Source: Pseudomonadota bacterium (GTDB lineage Bacteria > Myxococcota_A > UBA796 > GCA-2862545). Taken from it: a stretch of DNA of 64,000 nucleotides. The position numbers were made by a program, and so were the translations under genes. The notes under the pieces were generated by a model. That model was not told the origin of the DNA. It was given only the letters and a program-made list of their open reading frames with translations, and ran no database searches. The number at the start of each line of letters is the position of its first letter. Position 1 is the first letter of the stretch. Positions 16,134-26,700 of this stretch are shown here, in pieces. The DNA is taken from contig SXOB01000030.1 in assembly GCA_005776945.1 (NCBI GenBank), forward strand, positions 1 through 64,000, in the 5' to 3' direction.

Positions 16134-16982
16134 CTACAGGTCGGCCTGAAGGATGACGCGCTGCCAAGCCGTCGAAGCATTCAGGCTGGTCGTCGTGCCG
16201 CACCGCCAGCCGCCATTGAGGAATCCACCGCCCGTGTGGAAGCAAAGGCGGGTTTCAGCGGCGGTCGAGTTGGTGTCGCAGGAATTCTTGCTGACCGTTT
16301 GGCCGTCAACGACATAGCCCATGGACCAAGAATCGGCGTAGTACCAAGCGGCGCCGTTGGCAGAATGGGTGGTGGTCGAGTCGCCGTTGCCGGTGAACCA
16401 GGTGACATCCGAGAACGGCGCGTAGGCAGCCACGGTGTACGAAGGTGCATTGGTGGGGCGGCAGGCCACCATGATGTTGTTGCCCGTGCACTTGGTGCCC
16501 CAGAGGCTGCTCAGCGGCTGTGTGGCGGCGTTGTAGTAGTCCACGTGGCAGACTTCCCAGCCCGCGACGTCGGACGCGTCAAAGTCCGTCAGGACGCCTA
16601 TAAAGGCCTGAGGCGCGTCCTGCACCATGGTGATCGAGGCGACACCCGAAATCGTGAACGTTCCATCGAGATGGGCCTCGACGACCTGGTAGGCGAGCAA
16701 CTGATCGTTCGCCATCTGGGTGTGAACTTCGAACGTGAAGTCCTCGCTGGCGAGCGTGGAGACGCGCGTGGCGAGCTTTTTGGCCGTGGTGACGCCCATG
16801 CACAGTCCGCCAAGGACGGGCGGGCACGGGCCTGCGCCGATGCCGAGGCCCTGGATAAGGTGAAGCGTGCTGCCCACCTCGTGGCCGGAGACGGTGATCG
16901 TGGCGCTGTGGCCGCGGCGAAGTTCGCTTGGAAGCGTGACAGTTTGCGCAAGCGCTGCGGTGGCGAGAAGTGTCGTCAACAT
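16134..16982 (-). CDS. small secreted beta-rich protein of unknown function
   Basis: 282 residues from the ATG at 16982. A very short signal lacking basic residues, MLTTLLATAALA before QTV, should direct export. The mature part opens with a beta-sandwich-like stretch (LPSELRRGHSATITVSGHEVGSTLHLIQGLG) and contains many Cys, Trp and Tyr. Examples are CPPVLGGLCMG, GWEVCHVDYYN, GTKCTGNNIMVACRP, and a late NSCDTNSTAAETRLCFHTGGGF followed by GGWRCGTTTSLN. Paired cysteines suggest disulfides in the periplasm or outside the cell. I do not recognise the family. The second half (FSDVTWFTGNGDSTTTHSANG) looks like a ligand-binding beta domain. It is probably monocistronic, with an operator-like palindrome in its upstream region. 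Confidence 0.8.
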   Translation of the reverse strand: MLTTLLATAALAQTVTLPSELRRGHSATITVSGHEVGSTLHLIQGLGIGAGPCPPVLGGLCMGVTTAKKLATRVSTLASEDFTFEVHTQMANDQLLAYQVVEAHLDGTFTISGVASITMVQDAPQAFIGVLTDFDASDVAGWEVCHVDYYNAATQPLSSLWGTKCTGNNIMVACRPTNAPSYTVAAYAPFSDVTWFTGNGDSTTTHSANGAAWYYADSWSMGYVVDGQTVSKNSCDTNSTAAETRLCFHTGGGFLNGGWRCGTTTSLNASTAWQRVILQADL

Positions 16983-16996
16983 GGAACCCCCTGGAG

Positions 16997-17010
16997 GTAG
17001 CGTATGCTAC
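16997..17010 (-). promoter_or_regulatory. operator-like palindrome GTAGC-N4-GCTAC
   Basis: GTAGCGTATGCTAC lies 15-28 bases upstream of the start codon of the secreted protein (minus strand), where a promoter -10 region or repressor site would be expected; the minus strand reads GTAGCATACGCTAC. A second stem, TGCGC/GCGCA at 17020-17031, lies just beyond it and may belong to the end of the comEC transcript. Confidence 0.3.
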
Positions 17011-17044
17011 ATGGGTTGCTGCGCAAGCGCAATAGGGGTTACGA

Positions 17045-19261
17045 TCAACGTCGATCTCGGCGTCGCAGGTCCTGCGTGGAACGAACTGTAGGGTCGTGGT
17101 ATTCGTCAGTTTGACGTCCATCAATATTCGAGCGACCTGGAGCCATCGTCCGCCAGGTGAGGTCGTTTGGGACCATGGTCACTTCGATCGTCCCGTCGCG
17201 GTCCGTGCGCAGCACGTGGACGCCCGCCTGGTCGAGCCGGTCCAACACTTCGGCCGTGGGGTGACCGTAGCGATTGGTGCGCCCAACGCCGATCGTCGCG
17301 AGGGCTGGTCGGGTGGCATTCAACAGTTCCGGTCCGGTGGAATGTCGACTTCCGTGGTGCCCGACTTTGAGGAGGTCGATTCTGGGAAGGTCAGGGGCCC
17401 AATGGCGCTCTGTAGTGCTCGGAGCGTCCCCGGTGAGCAAGACGCGAACGCCGCGGCTTTCGATGAGAAGGACGAGGCTGGACTCGTTGGGGTCCTGGCT
17501 GAGGAAGCCTGGCGGCGGCCAAAGGGCGTGTGGGGGGAACAGGACCGAAATGCCGGCTTCGGCCGCCGCTTGCGACAGAGTGTCTATGCGCATCGGATCG
17601 GGGCGCCAGAGCCTCCGGACCTGCAGCGTTTCGATGACGGGATGAAGGCCGCCCTCGTGGTCGCGTTGGGGATGGGTCGCGACGACGGCATCAAGGCGTG
17701 TCAGGCCGCGACGGCGCAGCCATTGGACGACGGCATCGCCGGGAGGACCGCCGTCTACGAGCCAGGTCCGGCCGTCGGCGAACTCGACGGCGACGGCGTC
17801 TCCTTGGCCAACGTCGAACTGGGTGACCCGCAGGCCAGCTGCCAAGCGTGGGCGGGCGCCGAGGCCGAGGAGGGTGAGCCCAAGGGCGAGTATGTGTCGG
17901 CGCGGTGCCCACAGTGGCAACAGCAGGAGGCCCACGCCCCAACCCGACACCGCTGGATGTACAGGCTCCGCTGCGAGCGGCCGGAGGATGGCCAAGAGCA
18001 CGTCCACGCCGGCGCCGGCGAGTCCGGCCATGGCGTCCCCGACGGGGTTGGGGGCGACGCTCGCGGCGGCGGCGGGCACGATCCAAAGGGACGCCAGCGG
18101 CAGGGCGACCAGATTGGCGACGGCTGACGTTGGGGCCAGCTCCTGAAACCACCAGGCCGAAATCGGCAGGGTGCCAAGGGTTGCCCCCGCTGAGACGGCG
18201 AGGGCCTGGATGGGCCAGCGACACCAGAACGGGGTGTCCGGGGGCAGAAAGCGGAGGAGCGCAGGGGTGAGCTGGAGGATTCCGGCGACAGCCGAAAACG
18301 AAAGCTGGAAGGAGGGTGTGCCGAGAACGGCGGGCTCGTTCACGGCCAAAAAGGCGGCCGCAAGGACCAGAACGGTCAGCGGATCGGGTTCGCGTCCGTG
18401 GGACCGGCCGAGGTGAATGACGGCAAAGGTCAGCGCTGCGCGTTGAGCTGTGACCGGGGCCCCGACGGCCCATGCGTAGGCGGCACCGGCGGCAGCGGCC
18501 AGCCAGGCGACAATGGCGGGGGGCACGCCGACTGGCCTCAGAATGGCCAGCGCATGGAGTGGCGCCCGCAGCACGGCGGCCGCAAGGGCCGCGATCGTGG
18601 CGACGTGGAACCCTGAGACCGACAGGAGGTGGGACGTCCCTGTTTTCCGCAGCGTGTCGGTGACGTTGTCGTCCACGTCGGCCCGCCGTCCCGTGAGCAG
18701 AGCCTGCGACAGCGGGTCGAGGTTGGACCCGGTTGAGTGCGCGAGGGGTCGAGGCGGGTCTTCACGGGCGTCGACCCACGTGCGGATGCCGCCGAGGCGC
18801 GCGAGGGCGACAGGGTCGGGGCCACCTGGCAGCGCAGTTCGGGTCCAATTGCGCGCATTCCCCTCGATCCGCAATGAGGCGCCGAGAGCCGGGGCGTAAG
18901 TGGGGAAGCGAACCCGGACGCGTCCCAATTCATGGTGACCGGGCCGATCATCGACGTCGACGTCGGCCTCCCGGCTACCGGCGACGCTGACCACCGTGCC
19001 ATCGAACGCCACGGGGCCCCGCCAGACCGGCCCTTCCACCAAGGCGTCCATCCGCCATTGGCCGAGGGTGGCGCCGAGGAGGCCAAGGTGGACCCAACCG
19101 AGGAAATCCAGCGAGCCGGGTCCTGTACGCCGAATGGCCCACAGAATGGCCAGGACTGTGGCCGCCGCGAGACAGACCGGCCCCGACGCTGGCGAAACCT
19201 GGATGGCCGCGCCGAGGCCCGCGAGGGCGCCGAGCGACAATGGGAGCAGGGGGGAGGCCAT
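17045..19261 (-). CDS. comEC: ComEC/Rec2 DNA-internalisation channel
   Basis: 738 residues from the ATG at 19261 (GTG 19279 possible). ComEC moves single-stranded DNA across the inner membrane during natural transformation. The order of domains fits: N-terminal membrane segments, a DUF4131/OB-like soluble part (about 75-165, VAFDGTVVSVAG...LGASLRIEG), the competence membrane core with LLSVSGFHVATIAALAAAVLRAP and FQLSFSAVAGIL, and a C-terminal metallo-beta-lactamase-like domain. The last has VTQFDVGQGDAVAVEFADG, ATHPQRDHEGG, LLTGDAP and LKVGHHGSRHST, so the putative nuclease metal ligands look intact. No other com or pilus genes are adjacent. The C-terminal tail is basic and extra-long. Confidence 0.95.
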   Translation of the reverse strand: MASPLLPLSLGALAGLGAAIQVSPASGPVCLAAATVLAILWAIRRTGPGSLDFLGWVHLGLLGATLGQWRMDALVEGPVWRGPVAFDGTVVSVAGSREADVDVDDRPGHHELGRVRVRFPTYAPALGASLRIEGNARNWTRTALPGGPDPVALARLGGIRTWVDAREDPPRPLAHSTGSNLDPLSQALLTGRRADVDDNVTDTLRKTGTSHLLSVSGFHVATIAALAAAVLRAPLHALAILRPVGVPPAIVAWLAAAAGAAYAWAVGAPVTAQRAALTFAVIHLGRSHGREPDPLTVLVLAAAFLAVNEPAVLGTPSFQLSFSAVAGILQLTPALLRFLPPDTPFWCRWPIQALAVSAGATLGTLPISAWWFQELAPTSAVANLVALPLASLWIVPAAAASVAPNPVGDAMAGLAGAGVDVLLAILRPLAAEPVHPAVSGWGVGLLLLPLWAPRRHILALGLTLLGLGARPRLAAGLRVTQFDVGQGDAVAVEFADGRTWLVDGGPPGDAVVQWLRRRGLTRLDAVVATHPQRDHEGGLHPVIETLQVRRLWRPDPMRIDTLSQAAAEAGISVLFPPHALWPPPGFLSQDPNESSLVLLIESRGVRVLLTGDAPSTTERHWAPDLPRIDLLKVGHHGSRHSTGPELLNATRPALATIGVGRTNRYGHPTAEVLDRLDQAGVHVLRTDRDGTIEVTMVPNDLTWRTMAPGRSNIDGRQTDEYHDPTVRSTQDLRRRDRR

Positions 19262-19340
19262 GGCGCTCGCCCTCAGCACACTCCGTGCCGGCCTTGGGCG
19301 CGCTTGTTGACGGTGCCGACGGCTGGACTGTCGAGAACGG

Positions 19341-19356
19341 GCCGACGGCCGTCGGC
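19341..19356 (-). terminator. perfect 16-bp palindrome after the SDR gene
   Basis: GCCGACGGCCGTCGGC is a perfect palindrome, 4 nt past the stop codon of the SDR gene on the minus strand. As RNA it can fold as a 6-bp stem with a GGCC loop. There is no T run. It may be a terminator of the SDR gene; as DNA it could equally bind a dimeric regulator upstream of comEC. Confidence 0.4.
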
Positions 19357-19360
19357 GGCC

Positions 19361-20362
19361 TCAGCGACCGTAGCGCCGACGAACCTCGGGCAAGAGCCAC
19401 TCGCGCATCATCGTCTCGAAGGTGAGGCGGGGCGCGTAGCCCCAGTCCGCGCGGGCGACGGTGTCGTCGACGTCCTCTGGCCACGAGTCCACGATGCTCT
19501 GACGAAGGGGGTTCACATCGGTCGTCAGGCGTGCGCCTGGGAAGGCTGCGCGGGCGACGTCGGCGAAATCCGAAGCCGTCGGCGCGCAGGCGCCGACTTG
19601 GTAAACGCGCTGGCTCAACCGCTCGGCGGGTGCAGCCATGAGCTTGACGATGGCGTCGATGGCGTCGGGCATCGCCATGAACGGGATGCGGGTGTCTTCG
19701 CGAACGAAGGCGGCGTAGGGCGTTCCCTGCGCGGCCTTGTGAATGAGCTCTGGGCCGTAGTCCGACGTTCCACCAGTGGGGACCGTCGTCGCGGACAAGA
19801 GGCCGGGAAACCTCAACGACCGGAAGTCGACGCCGGGGTTCGGGCCGTCGAGTAAGCGCCAGTTGCGCGCGTAGTAGGCGCCTAGCTGCTCGGCCGCGAG
19901 CTTGTTTGCGCCGTACATCGTGATGGGTGTGAGGTAGGCCCCTTCAGGGACGCGGCCCGCCCGCGTCTTCGTCGCCAGATCCGGTAGGCCGTGGGCCGCG
20001 ATGCTGCTTGGAAAGAAGAAGCGCGTCGGTGTACCGCGGCTGAGGGCCGACCGCGCCGCGAGCTCAAGGAGGTGCAGCGTACCGCCGACGTTGACGCGGT
20101 GCGCGAGCAGAGGATTGCGCTCCGAGGCCGTCGAGAGGAGCGCCGCGAGGTGGTAGACTTCTGTGAAGTCCGCCGTTTCGCCGAGGCCGAGGATGGCGTC
20201 ACCGTCGGTGATGTCGCCTCGGATGCAGCGGTCGGCGTGGCGGGCCACGACGTCGTCGGCCTCTCGAACGTCGAGGGCGACCACCTTCCGCCCAGACTCG
20301 GTGAGTTGCTGCACGAGGCTGTGACCGATTTCACCATTGGCACCCGTGACCAGGACGTTCAT
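19361..20362 (-). CDS. NAD-dependent SDR, L-threonine 3-dehydrogenase-like
   Basis: 333 residues; the ATG at 20362 follows GCGGAGGG. An extended short-chain dehydrogenase with the NAD-binding MNVLVTGANGEIGHSLV, a catalytic SSIAAHG Ser region and the PITMYGANKLAAEQL Tyr-x-x-x-Lys pair. The segments DFRSLRFPGLLS, GGTSDYGPELIH and TRIPFMAMPDAIDAIVKLM match the SDR-type threonine dehydrogenase group, which oxidises threonine to 2-amino-3-ketobutyrate. A sugar-nucleotide epimerase is the alternative, but the MPDAI signature argues against it. No glycine acetyltransferase (kbl) gene lies beside it to complete the threonine pathway. It is divergent from the kinase gene at 20420. Confidence 0.8.
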   Translation of the reverse strand: MNVLVTGANGEIGHSLVQQLTESGRKVVALDVREADDVVARHADRCIRGDITDGDAILGLGETADFTEVYHLAALLSTASERNPLLAHRVNVGGTLHLLELAARSALSRGTPTRFFFPSSIAAHGLPDLATKTRAGRVPEGAYLTPITMYGANKLAAEQLGAYYARNWRLLDGPNPGVDFRSLRFPGLLSATTVPTGGTSDYGPELIHKAAQGTPYAAFVREDTRIPFMAMPDAIDAIVKLMAAPAERLSQRVYQVGACAPTASDFADVARAAFPGARLTTDVNPLRQSIVDSWPEDVDDTVARADWGYAPRLTFETMMREWLLPEVRRRYGR

Positions 20363-20406
20363 CGGCCCTCCGCGGCCCGCGGCTATCGCGGGCCCAGGGT
20401 CAGCGA

Positions 20407-20412
20407 TACGCT
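20407..20412 (+). promoter_or_regulatory. possible -10 element for a leaderless kinase mRNA
   Basis: TACGCT ends 7 bases before the GTG start of the kinase gene and no ribosome-binding site is visible. This is the spacing expected if transcription begins at the start codon. No clear -35 box is seen 16-18 bases upstream, so support is weak. Confidence 0.25.
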
Positions 20413-20419
20413 GTGTTCA

Positions 20420-23400
20420 GTGGCAGTCGTCCCCGAGCGTATCGGTCCCTTTCAAGTCCTCCGGCCCATTGCGGCCGGCGGTATGGCGGAGGTTTATGAG
20501 GTGGTCGACCCGATCTCGGGTGGGCGCCTCGCGCTGAAGCTTCTTGTGCAAGTGGAGCCCGCCCTCAAGCGCTTCATGCGCGAATACGAGGCGATGACCC
20601 GCCTGAATCACCCAGGCATCGTCCGGGTGTACCACTACGGGTTGCACGAAGGGAACCCGTGGCTGACAATGGAATTGCTGCGGGGAAACCCAGCGCAAAA
20701 CGCCGTCAAGCGCTTTGGTCCTCCCTCGTCGCCCCAGCGATTGGCCGAGGTGTTGCGGATTGGGCACCACGTCGCGCGTGCGCTGCACTACGCCCATGAG
20801 CGCGGCCTCGTTCATCGCGACGTCAAATCGGCGAACGTGCTCGTCCTTCCCGACGAGCGGGTCAAGCTGATCGACTTTGGGACGGCCTTTGTCGTCGACG
20901 CCTTGGAGCGCATCACCGGAGGCGACGAGTTCGTTGGCACCTTCGGCTACGCGGCCCCCGAGCAGATCCGGGGCGAAAGTGTGGACGGGCGGACCGACCT
21001 TTACGCACTTGGCGTGTTGCTGTACCGGCTCGCGTCGGGGAAGCGGCCGTTCGACGACGACGACCATCGTCGACTCGCGTACAAGGTGCTCCACCACGAG
21101 CCGAAGCCGCTGCACGAGCTGGTGCCCAACCTGCCAGAGGACTTCGTCTACGTCGTCGACAAGCTGTTGAAGAAGGATCCGACGCAGCGCCCGAAGTCGG
21201 CGGACGTCGTCGGACGGGCGCTCGAACAGCTGGCGGGTGCGCCATTCTCGGTTCGAAGCCGCATCGCTGTACACGTCGCAGACCCCGTCGCACGGCTGTA
21301 CGAACGGCGCTCCGTTTGGTCCAAGCTTGCCGAAGGGGGCGCCGGACCGTTGGCGCTCGTCACTTCGGTCGATGTCACCGAGCTTCGCACCTTCGTGGAG
21401 ACCTTCGTGGCAGAAGCCTCCGAGCGGGGCTTGCACGCGGAGGTCGTCGATCTTGAGGAGACGGAGGGCCTCGGCGCCGTGCTGGAGCTGTTCGCGTCGC
21501 TATCGGGATTGGTCGCGGACCCCGACGCGTGGGCCTCGGCGATCCGTGGGCTGGGCGTGCCAGGTGGGGCGGAATGGGAGGCGGATGTCCGCAGGGTCGT
21601 TGGCGGCCTGCTGTTTGCCGCGTCCGCTCAGCCGTTGGTCCTCGTGGTGCACCGCTGGGAACATGCGGGCGTCGATGGGTTGAGGCTCCTTGCGCTGGTG
21701 CGGGCGGAAGCGGAGGCGCAGGGCTTGCCGGTGGCCTGGGTGGCGACGATGGAGCCGACAGCGCCGTTGCGCGAAGCCCACATCCAGGCGGCGGCCGCCT
21801 CCGCCACGTCTCAGGTCGATCTCGTCGCCCTGGATGTCCGGGATGTCGCGTTGGCGACGGGCGTGATGTTGGGCCGCCGTCCCCCTGCGGCCGGGATCGC
21901 GCGTCGCCTCCGAACCGCGACCGGCGGCCTGCCCAGCCTCGTCGTCGAAGCGGTCGATGCGCTCGTCCAGCGCGGAGAGATCGAGGCCGAAGGGGACGAC
22001 CTGGCATGGGCCGACCAACACGTCGATGTGCCGATTCCGCCGACCGCGGTCGCGCGGGCCGTGACGGCGATGGCGGGGGTTCCGGCGCCTGTGGCACGAA
22101 TGGCGCAGGTGCTGGTGCTGTTGGGGGAGTCCTGTGCGGAGCGCACGCTTGCGGCCGGCCTGGACTTGGCACCGGATGCCGCTTCCTATTGGATCGACCA
22201 AGGGGTGAGCGCCGGGGTGTTCGCGCGAACAGGCCGGGGTGTCGACCTGCGGCTGCCGGGGCTGGCGCAAGCCGCGCTCGGCCAATTGACGAAGGCGCGT
22301 CGACGAGTATTGCTTGCGCGCCTGCGGGGATCTCTGGAGGACGCGGGGTCCGGCGCTGTGCGCGTGCTGGTGGGTGTGTCGGACGTCGAAGGCGCGTTGG
22401 CCCGCGCGACGGTCGAGGGCGAGGCGGCTGTGCAAAGGGGCGCCTGGCGATCGGGCATCGAGGTGCTTGAGCGAGGCCTTCACGGCGCGACGGCTGCGAC
22501 GCCTGGCTACGCGCGGGCGGCGGTCGCCTTTGGCACGGCCATGGCGACGATTCGTCCTACGGACGGCGCCGCGGCACGATCCCTGGCGCGTGCGCGCGAG
22601 GTCTGCGACCCCCAAGACGTCGTGTTGCGCGCGTCGATCGACCTTGGCCTGGCGTCGCTGCATGAAGGCTTGGGCCACTACAAGAACTTCCGTCGCTTTG
22701 CGAAATCCGCGTGGGACGCCGTGGCCGGGCGAGAGGACGCCGGAACGGTCAGCGCGCGCGCCGCGTTCGAGTTGGGGCGAGGCCATGCCCTGCTTGGCGA
22801 GGTGGCCACGGCTGCGAAGTGGTTCGACAAAGCGAAGGCACTTGGCGACTCGGCCTCAGACAACGCCATCGTCGGGCGCGCAATGGTGGCGGCGAGCGTC
22901 GCCAGCGTGGCCCGCGGGGAAAACGCCCTGGCTGAACGCCAGGCGCGGGAGGTGCTCGAATTCTCGTCGCGGGTGCCCGACCCGGCGGTGCGTTGGGCGG
23001 CCGTCGGGGCGCTGGCCGAGACGCTGCGGGTTGCCGCTCGTCACACCGAAGCGCTTGACGTGCTTGTGCGAGAGTCGCGCGCTGCGAGCCAGGCCGAACA
23101 TGCGACGCCCTACCTTCGGCTCTTGCTCACGACGGCCCGCTGCGAAGTTGACCTTGCGCGCCTGGGTCGGGCCCAAGAGTGCATGGACGAGGTTCACGCC
23201 GCCCTCGAGCGGTCCGCCCACATCGCGCTGCGGCTCGAAGCGGAGCTCGTCGCCGGCTCCATTTTGGTCGCGTCGGGGCAGGAACGGGAGGCCGCTTGGC
23301 GCCTGCAACAGGTGATGGACCGGGCACGGGCGGCTGAACTGCCCGTATTGGCTGACGTGGCGCGGGCTAGGTTGGCCGAGGCGAATTGGGGATTGGGGGA

Positions 23401-23758
23401 CCGGGACGCGGCGATGGGCCATTTCCAGTCGGCGGTCTTGGGGCTGTTGTCGACGGGAGACGTCGTTGCCCTGGCGGACGCTGCGGCCTCCTACGCCCGC
23501 GCAGCCGGAGACCGAGCGGACCCGACGGTCGTCTTCCGACCCGTCGCGAAGCTGCTCGACGGGCCCGATGCGCCCCCCTTTGTGCTTGTCGAACGGTACC
23601 TCTCCGTTGCGGCCCGTGGGGGCCGGGCGGGGCAACAAGCGACCCAGGAGGCCGCCCGCCTCCTCCAACGGATCGGCTCTCGGTTCGGGGACACCGAGCG
23701 TGCCGCGCTGCGTGTGCATCCCGTGGCCAGGCGTGTGCGGGCGGGGTTGCGCGGGTGA
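20420..23758 (+). CDS. PknK-like Ser/Thr protein kinase with TPR repeats (1)
   Basis: 1112 residues from GTG 20420; longer frames upstream run antisense to the SDR gene. The kinase domain (1-275) is complete: glycine loop IAAGGMAEVYEV, K40 in LALKLL, E in REYEAM, HRDVKSANVL, DFGTA, AAPEQ and RTDLYALGVLLYRL. After it lies a region shaped like the AAA/STAND ATPase of PknK and MalT-type proteins, but its P-loop has decayed to VTSVDVTELRTF. The last 550 residues are Ala/Arg-rich helical repeats of the TPR type. No transmembrane segment is present, so it is a cytoplasmic signalling hub. It is coupled by a GTGA overlap to a paralogue with the same plan, so the two are presumably co-expressed. Confidence 0.92.
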   Translation: MAVVPERIGPFQVLRPIAAGGMAEVYEVVDPISGGRLALKLLVQVEPALKRFMREYEAMTRLNHPGIVRVYHYGLHEGNPWLTMELLRGNPAQNAVKRFGPPSSPQRLAEVLRIGHHVARALHYAHERGLVHRDVKSANVLVLPDERVKLIDFGTAFVVDALERITGGDEFVGTFGYAAPEQIRGESVDGRTDLYALGVLLYRLASGKRPFDDDDHRRLAYKVLHHEPKPLHELVPNLPEDFVYVVDKLLKKDPTQRPKSADVVGRALEQLAGAPFSVRSRIAVHVADPVARLYERRSVWSKLAEGGAGPLALVTSVDVTELRTFVETFVAEASERGLHAEVVDLEETEGLGAVLELFASLSGLVADPDAWASAIRGLGVPGGAEWEADVRRVVGGLLFAASAQPLVLVVHRWEHAGVDGLRLLALVRAEAEAQGLPVAWVATMEPTAPLREAHIQAAAASATSQVDLVALDVRDVALATGVMLGRRPPAAGIARRLRTATGGLPSLVVEAVDALVQRGEIEAEGDDLAWADQHVDVPIPPTAVARAVTAMAGVPAPVARMAQVLVLLGESCAERTLAAGLDLAPDAASYWIDQGVSAGVFARTGRGVDLRLPGLAQAALGQLTKARRRVLLARLRGSLEDAGSGAVRVLVGVSDVEGALARATVEGEAAVQRGAWRSGIEVLERGLHGATAATPGYARAAVAFGTAMATIRPTDGAAARSLARAREVCDPQDVVLRASIDLGLASLHEGLGHYKNFRRFAKSAWDAVAGREDAGTVSARAAFELGRGHALLGEVATAAKWFDKAKALGDSASDNAIVGRAMVAASVASVARGENALAERQAREVLEFSSRVPDPAVRWAAVGALAETLRVAARHTEALDVLVRESRAASQAEHATPYLRLLLTTARCEVDLARLGRAQECMDEVHAALERSAHIALRLEAELVAGSILVASGQEREAAWRLQQVMDRARAAELPVLADVARARLAEANWGLGDRDAAMGHFQSAVLGLLSTGDVVALADAAASYARAAGDRADPTVVFRPVAKLLDGPDAPPFVLVERYLSVAARGGRAGQQATQEAARLLQRIGSRFGDTERAALRVHPVARRVRAGLRG

Positions 23759-26700
23759 ACGGGTTCACCCCTCGCGCGCCGTCCCAGGTTGGGCCCTACC
23801 GGGTCGTAAGGCCGATCGCTCAGGGCGGGATGGCGGAAGTCTACGAGGTCGAGCACGAGCTGACCAATGAGCGGCTCGCGCTCAAGATGTTGTGGATGCC
23901 CGGCGTTGCCGCCGCCCGCTTCGACCGCGAATACGAGGCGATGATCCGCCTTAATCACCCGAACATTGCGCGGGTGTTCACGTATGGGGTTCACGAGGGG
24001 CAGCGTTGGCTGACGCTGGAGTTGTTCGTCGGCACCCCCATTCAGGTCTACGCAAAGTCCCTTGGTCGGGCAGGGACGCCGAGGCGCACCGAGGAGGTCG
24101 TGCGGGTCGCGCACGATTTGGCCTTGGCCATCGACTACGTGCACCGTCGCGGCATGGTCCATCGGGACCTGAAGTCGGCGAATGTCCTGGTGCTTGGCGA
24201 CGGGCGGGTCAAGCTCATCGATTTTGGAACGGCGCGCATTCGCGACGCCGTGGAGCGCATCACCGGTGAGGCCGATTTCGTAGGGACGTTCGCGTACGCC
24301 GCCCCCGAGCAGGTGTCTGGCGGCCGCGTTGACCACCGCGCCGACTTGTACGCTTTCGGTGTTCTGCTCTACCGGCTGCTGACGGGCGTCCGTCTCTTTG
24401 ACCATCCGGACCCCCGCGAGATTGCGCGACGGCACGTTCATCAGGCGCCCGAGCCGCCCCGGCATCGCGTCCCGACGCTGCCGGAGGAGTTGGACGACTT
24501 GGTGATGTCGCTCCTGGCGAAGCGGCCGGAGGAGCGGCCGATCAGCGGACGAATTGTGGCCGAGCGCCTCGAACGGGCCGCGGGGCGGCCCATGCGCGTT
24601 GGAGGACCCGGCGCAATGGGCCTGCCGGACCGCCTGATCGGTCGTGAGGTCGAACTCGCCGCGATCGAGCGCTTCTTGGATCGCGCGGCGGACGCTCCCG
24701 GAGCGCTCGCGCTCGTGACGGGGCCCCAGGGATCTGGGCGCAACCGCCTGCTCTCGGCAACCGAGGCCTCTGTGAAGCGGCGAGGGTGGACCCCCGTACA
24801 TTGGTTCGTCCGGCGCAGCGCGAGCGATCACTTCGGGTTGGCGCGCCTGCTTCAGCAGATTGGCGGAACGACCGTCGGGAGTGACGAGAGCGCTGGAGAA
24901 CGGGTCGCGGCGCAGTTGGCCACCAAGGTGCAGGCCGACGGCCAGCCCATCGTCCTGCTCGTCGCGGGTTTGGACGTCGCTGAAGAGGCCGGGGCTCGCA
25001 CGTTGGAGGAGTTGCGGCTGTCGCTGTCGGAGGCGTCCGAACCGGTCGTCGTCGTCGCAACGGCCCTCGACCGCGCCGACGAGCCGCTGACACCGCTGCG
25101 GCGTCACCACGCGGACGCCATGCGCGTGCGGATCGGCCCCCTGGACGTTCGAGCGGTCGGTCGGCTCGTGGGGGCCTTGCTCCATCGTCGGCCGCCTCCC
25201 GCCGCAATTGCGCGTCGCGTCGCGGAGGCTTCGGGCGGACTGCCGGCGTACGTGGAGGAGGTCGTCCGGAGCATGTTGGACCAGGGGTTGCTCCGCGACC
25301 GGTCGTCGGACCCGAACCGGGTGGCTTGGCCGGATGCCGAACGTTGGCCGATCCCTGTTCCTCGAGAGGCGGAGGCGCGGCTCTGGGCGGCGTTCAGCGC
25401 GTTGCCGTCACACGCACGGAGGCTGCTTGAAGCGTTGTCGCTTGCAGGCGGCGCCGCCCGGGTGGGCGTGTTGGCGGGAGCCTTGGAGCGAACGATCCCG
25501 GAGACCGAAGACGACCTCCGCCGCTTGGCCCTCGACGGCTGGATCGGGGTGTCGCCGCGGGACGGGATGGCCCGCTTCAGCGTCCCGCTGGGGGCACACG
25601 CGGCGTCGCTGGGGGTTCGGGCCGGTCGGCGTCGCTTGTTGGAGCGGCGTCTGGCGGCCTCGGTCGCGGACGAGCCGGCGCACGAGCGGCAGGCCCACTT
25701 GCTGATGTGTGTCGGTCGAACGCGGCAGGCGGGTCGGAGGGCCCGGGAGTGGGGCCTTCACCATCTCTCACATCATCGCCCGGCGACGGCGCTCGCGGTG
25801 CTTGAAGAGGTCGTGCCAAAGCTCGCGGAGGGCGGCGCATCGGACGAGGAAATCGCGGGCGCCGCGCTGTTGTACGGGACGTGTCTCGCGCTGGCGCGGC
25901 CGGCGGACCCGAAAACGGGTCGCGCGCTTGCGGATGCCCAACGTCACGGGGCTGCGCTGGGAGATGCCTTTCAGGCCGAGGTGCACCTCGTACGTTCGTG
26001 GGTCCACCGCGCGATCGGACATGTGCCCATCGCGCGTAAGCAACTGGATCGGGCGTGGGAACTTGTCCTGGGGGCCGACGAGCCCCCGTTAGACCTCGCC
26101 GTGGCGATCGCTCTTCAACTCGCGGGGTCCGAACGGGTGGCCGGCCGGCTGGAGGGCGCCGCCGGTTGGTGTGGTCGCGCACGGCGCGAGGCCGCGCGGC
26201 ATGGCCAAGGCGTGCTCAAGGCGCATGTTGACGTGGCGGTGGCACACTGGGAGGCTGCGAGCGGCCGCGCCGTCGACGCGGAGCGAACCGCCCGAGGTGC
26301 CGTGGCGGTTCTCGGCGGCGCTGGCGATTTGCGCGGCCTGGCCGACGGCATGGCGGCATGGGCGACGGCGCTCCACTTGCAGGGCCGCTTCAGCGAACTC
26401 ATCGAGGCCTGCCACGCGACACTTGGGCCCCTTCGCGATGGCGAGGTCCCCACCTGGTACGTCCGCGTCCTGCTCCCGCTGGCGCGTTGCGAGTTGGCGC
26501 TCCGGCGTCTTGGGCGCGCCCAGGAGTGGGTCGACGAACTCGTCGCCATCGTCCGACCGACCGAGCACTTGGAGCTCCGCATCGAGGCCGAGCGGCTGCG
26601 TGGGGAAATCCTCATCGCGTCGGGCCAGCCGGACTTGGCCGACGAAGTGCTGCTGCCGTTGGTCGATCGGGCAGGCGCTGCGGGCTTGACCGGATTGGGC

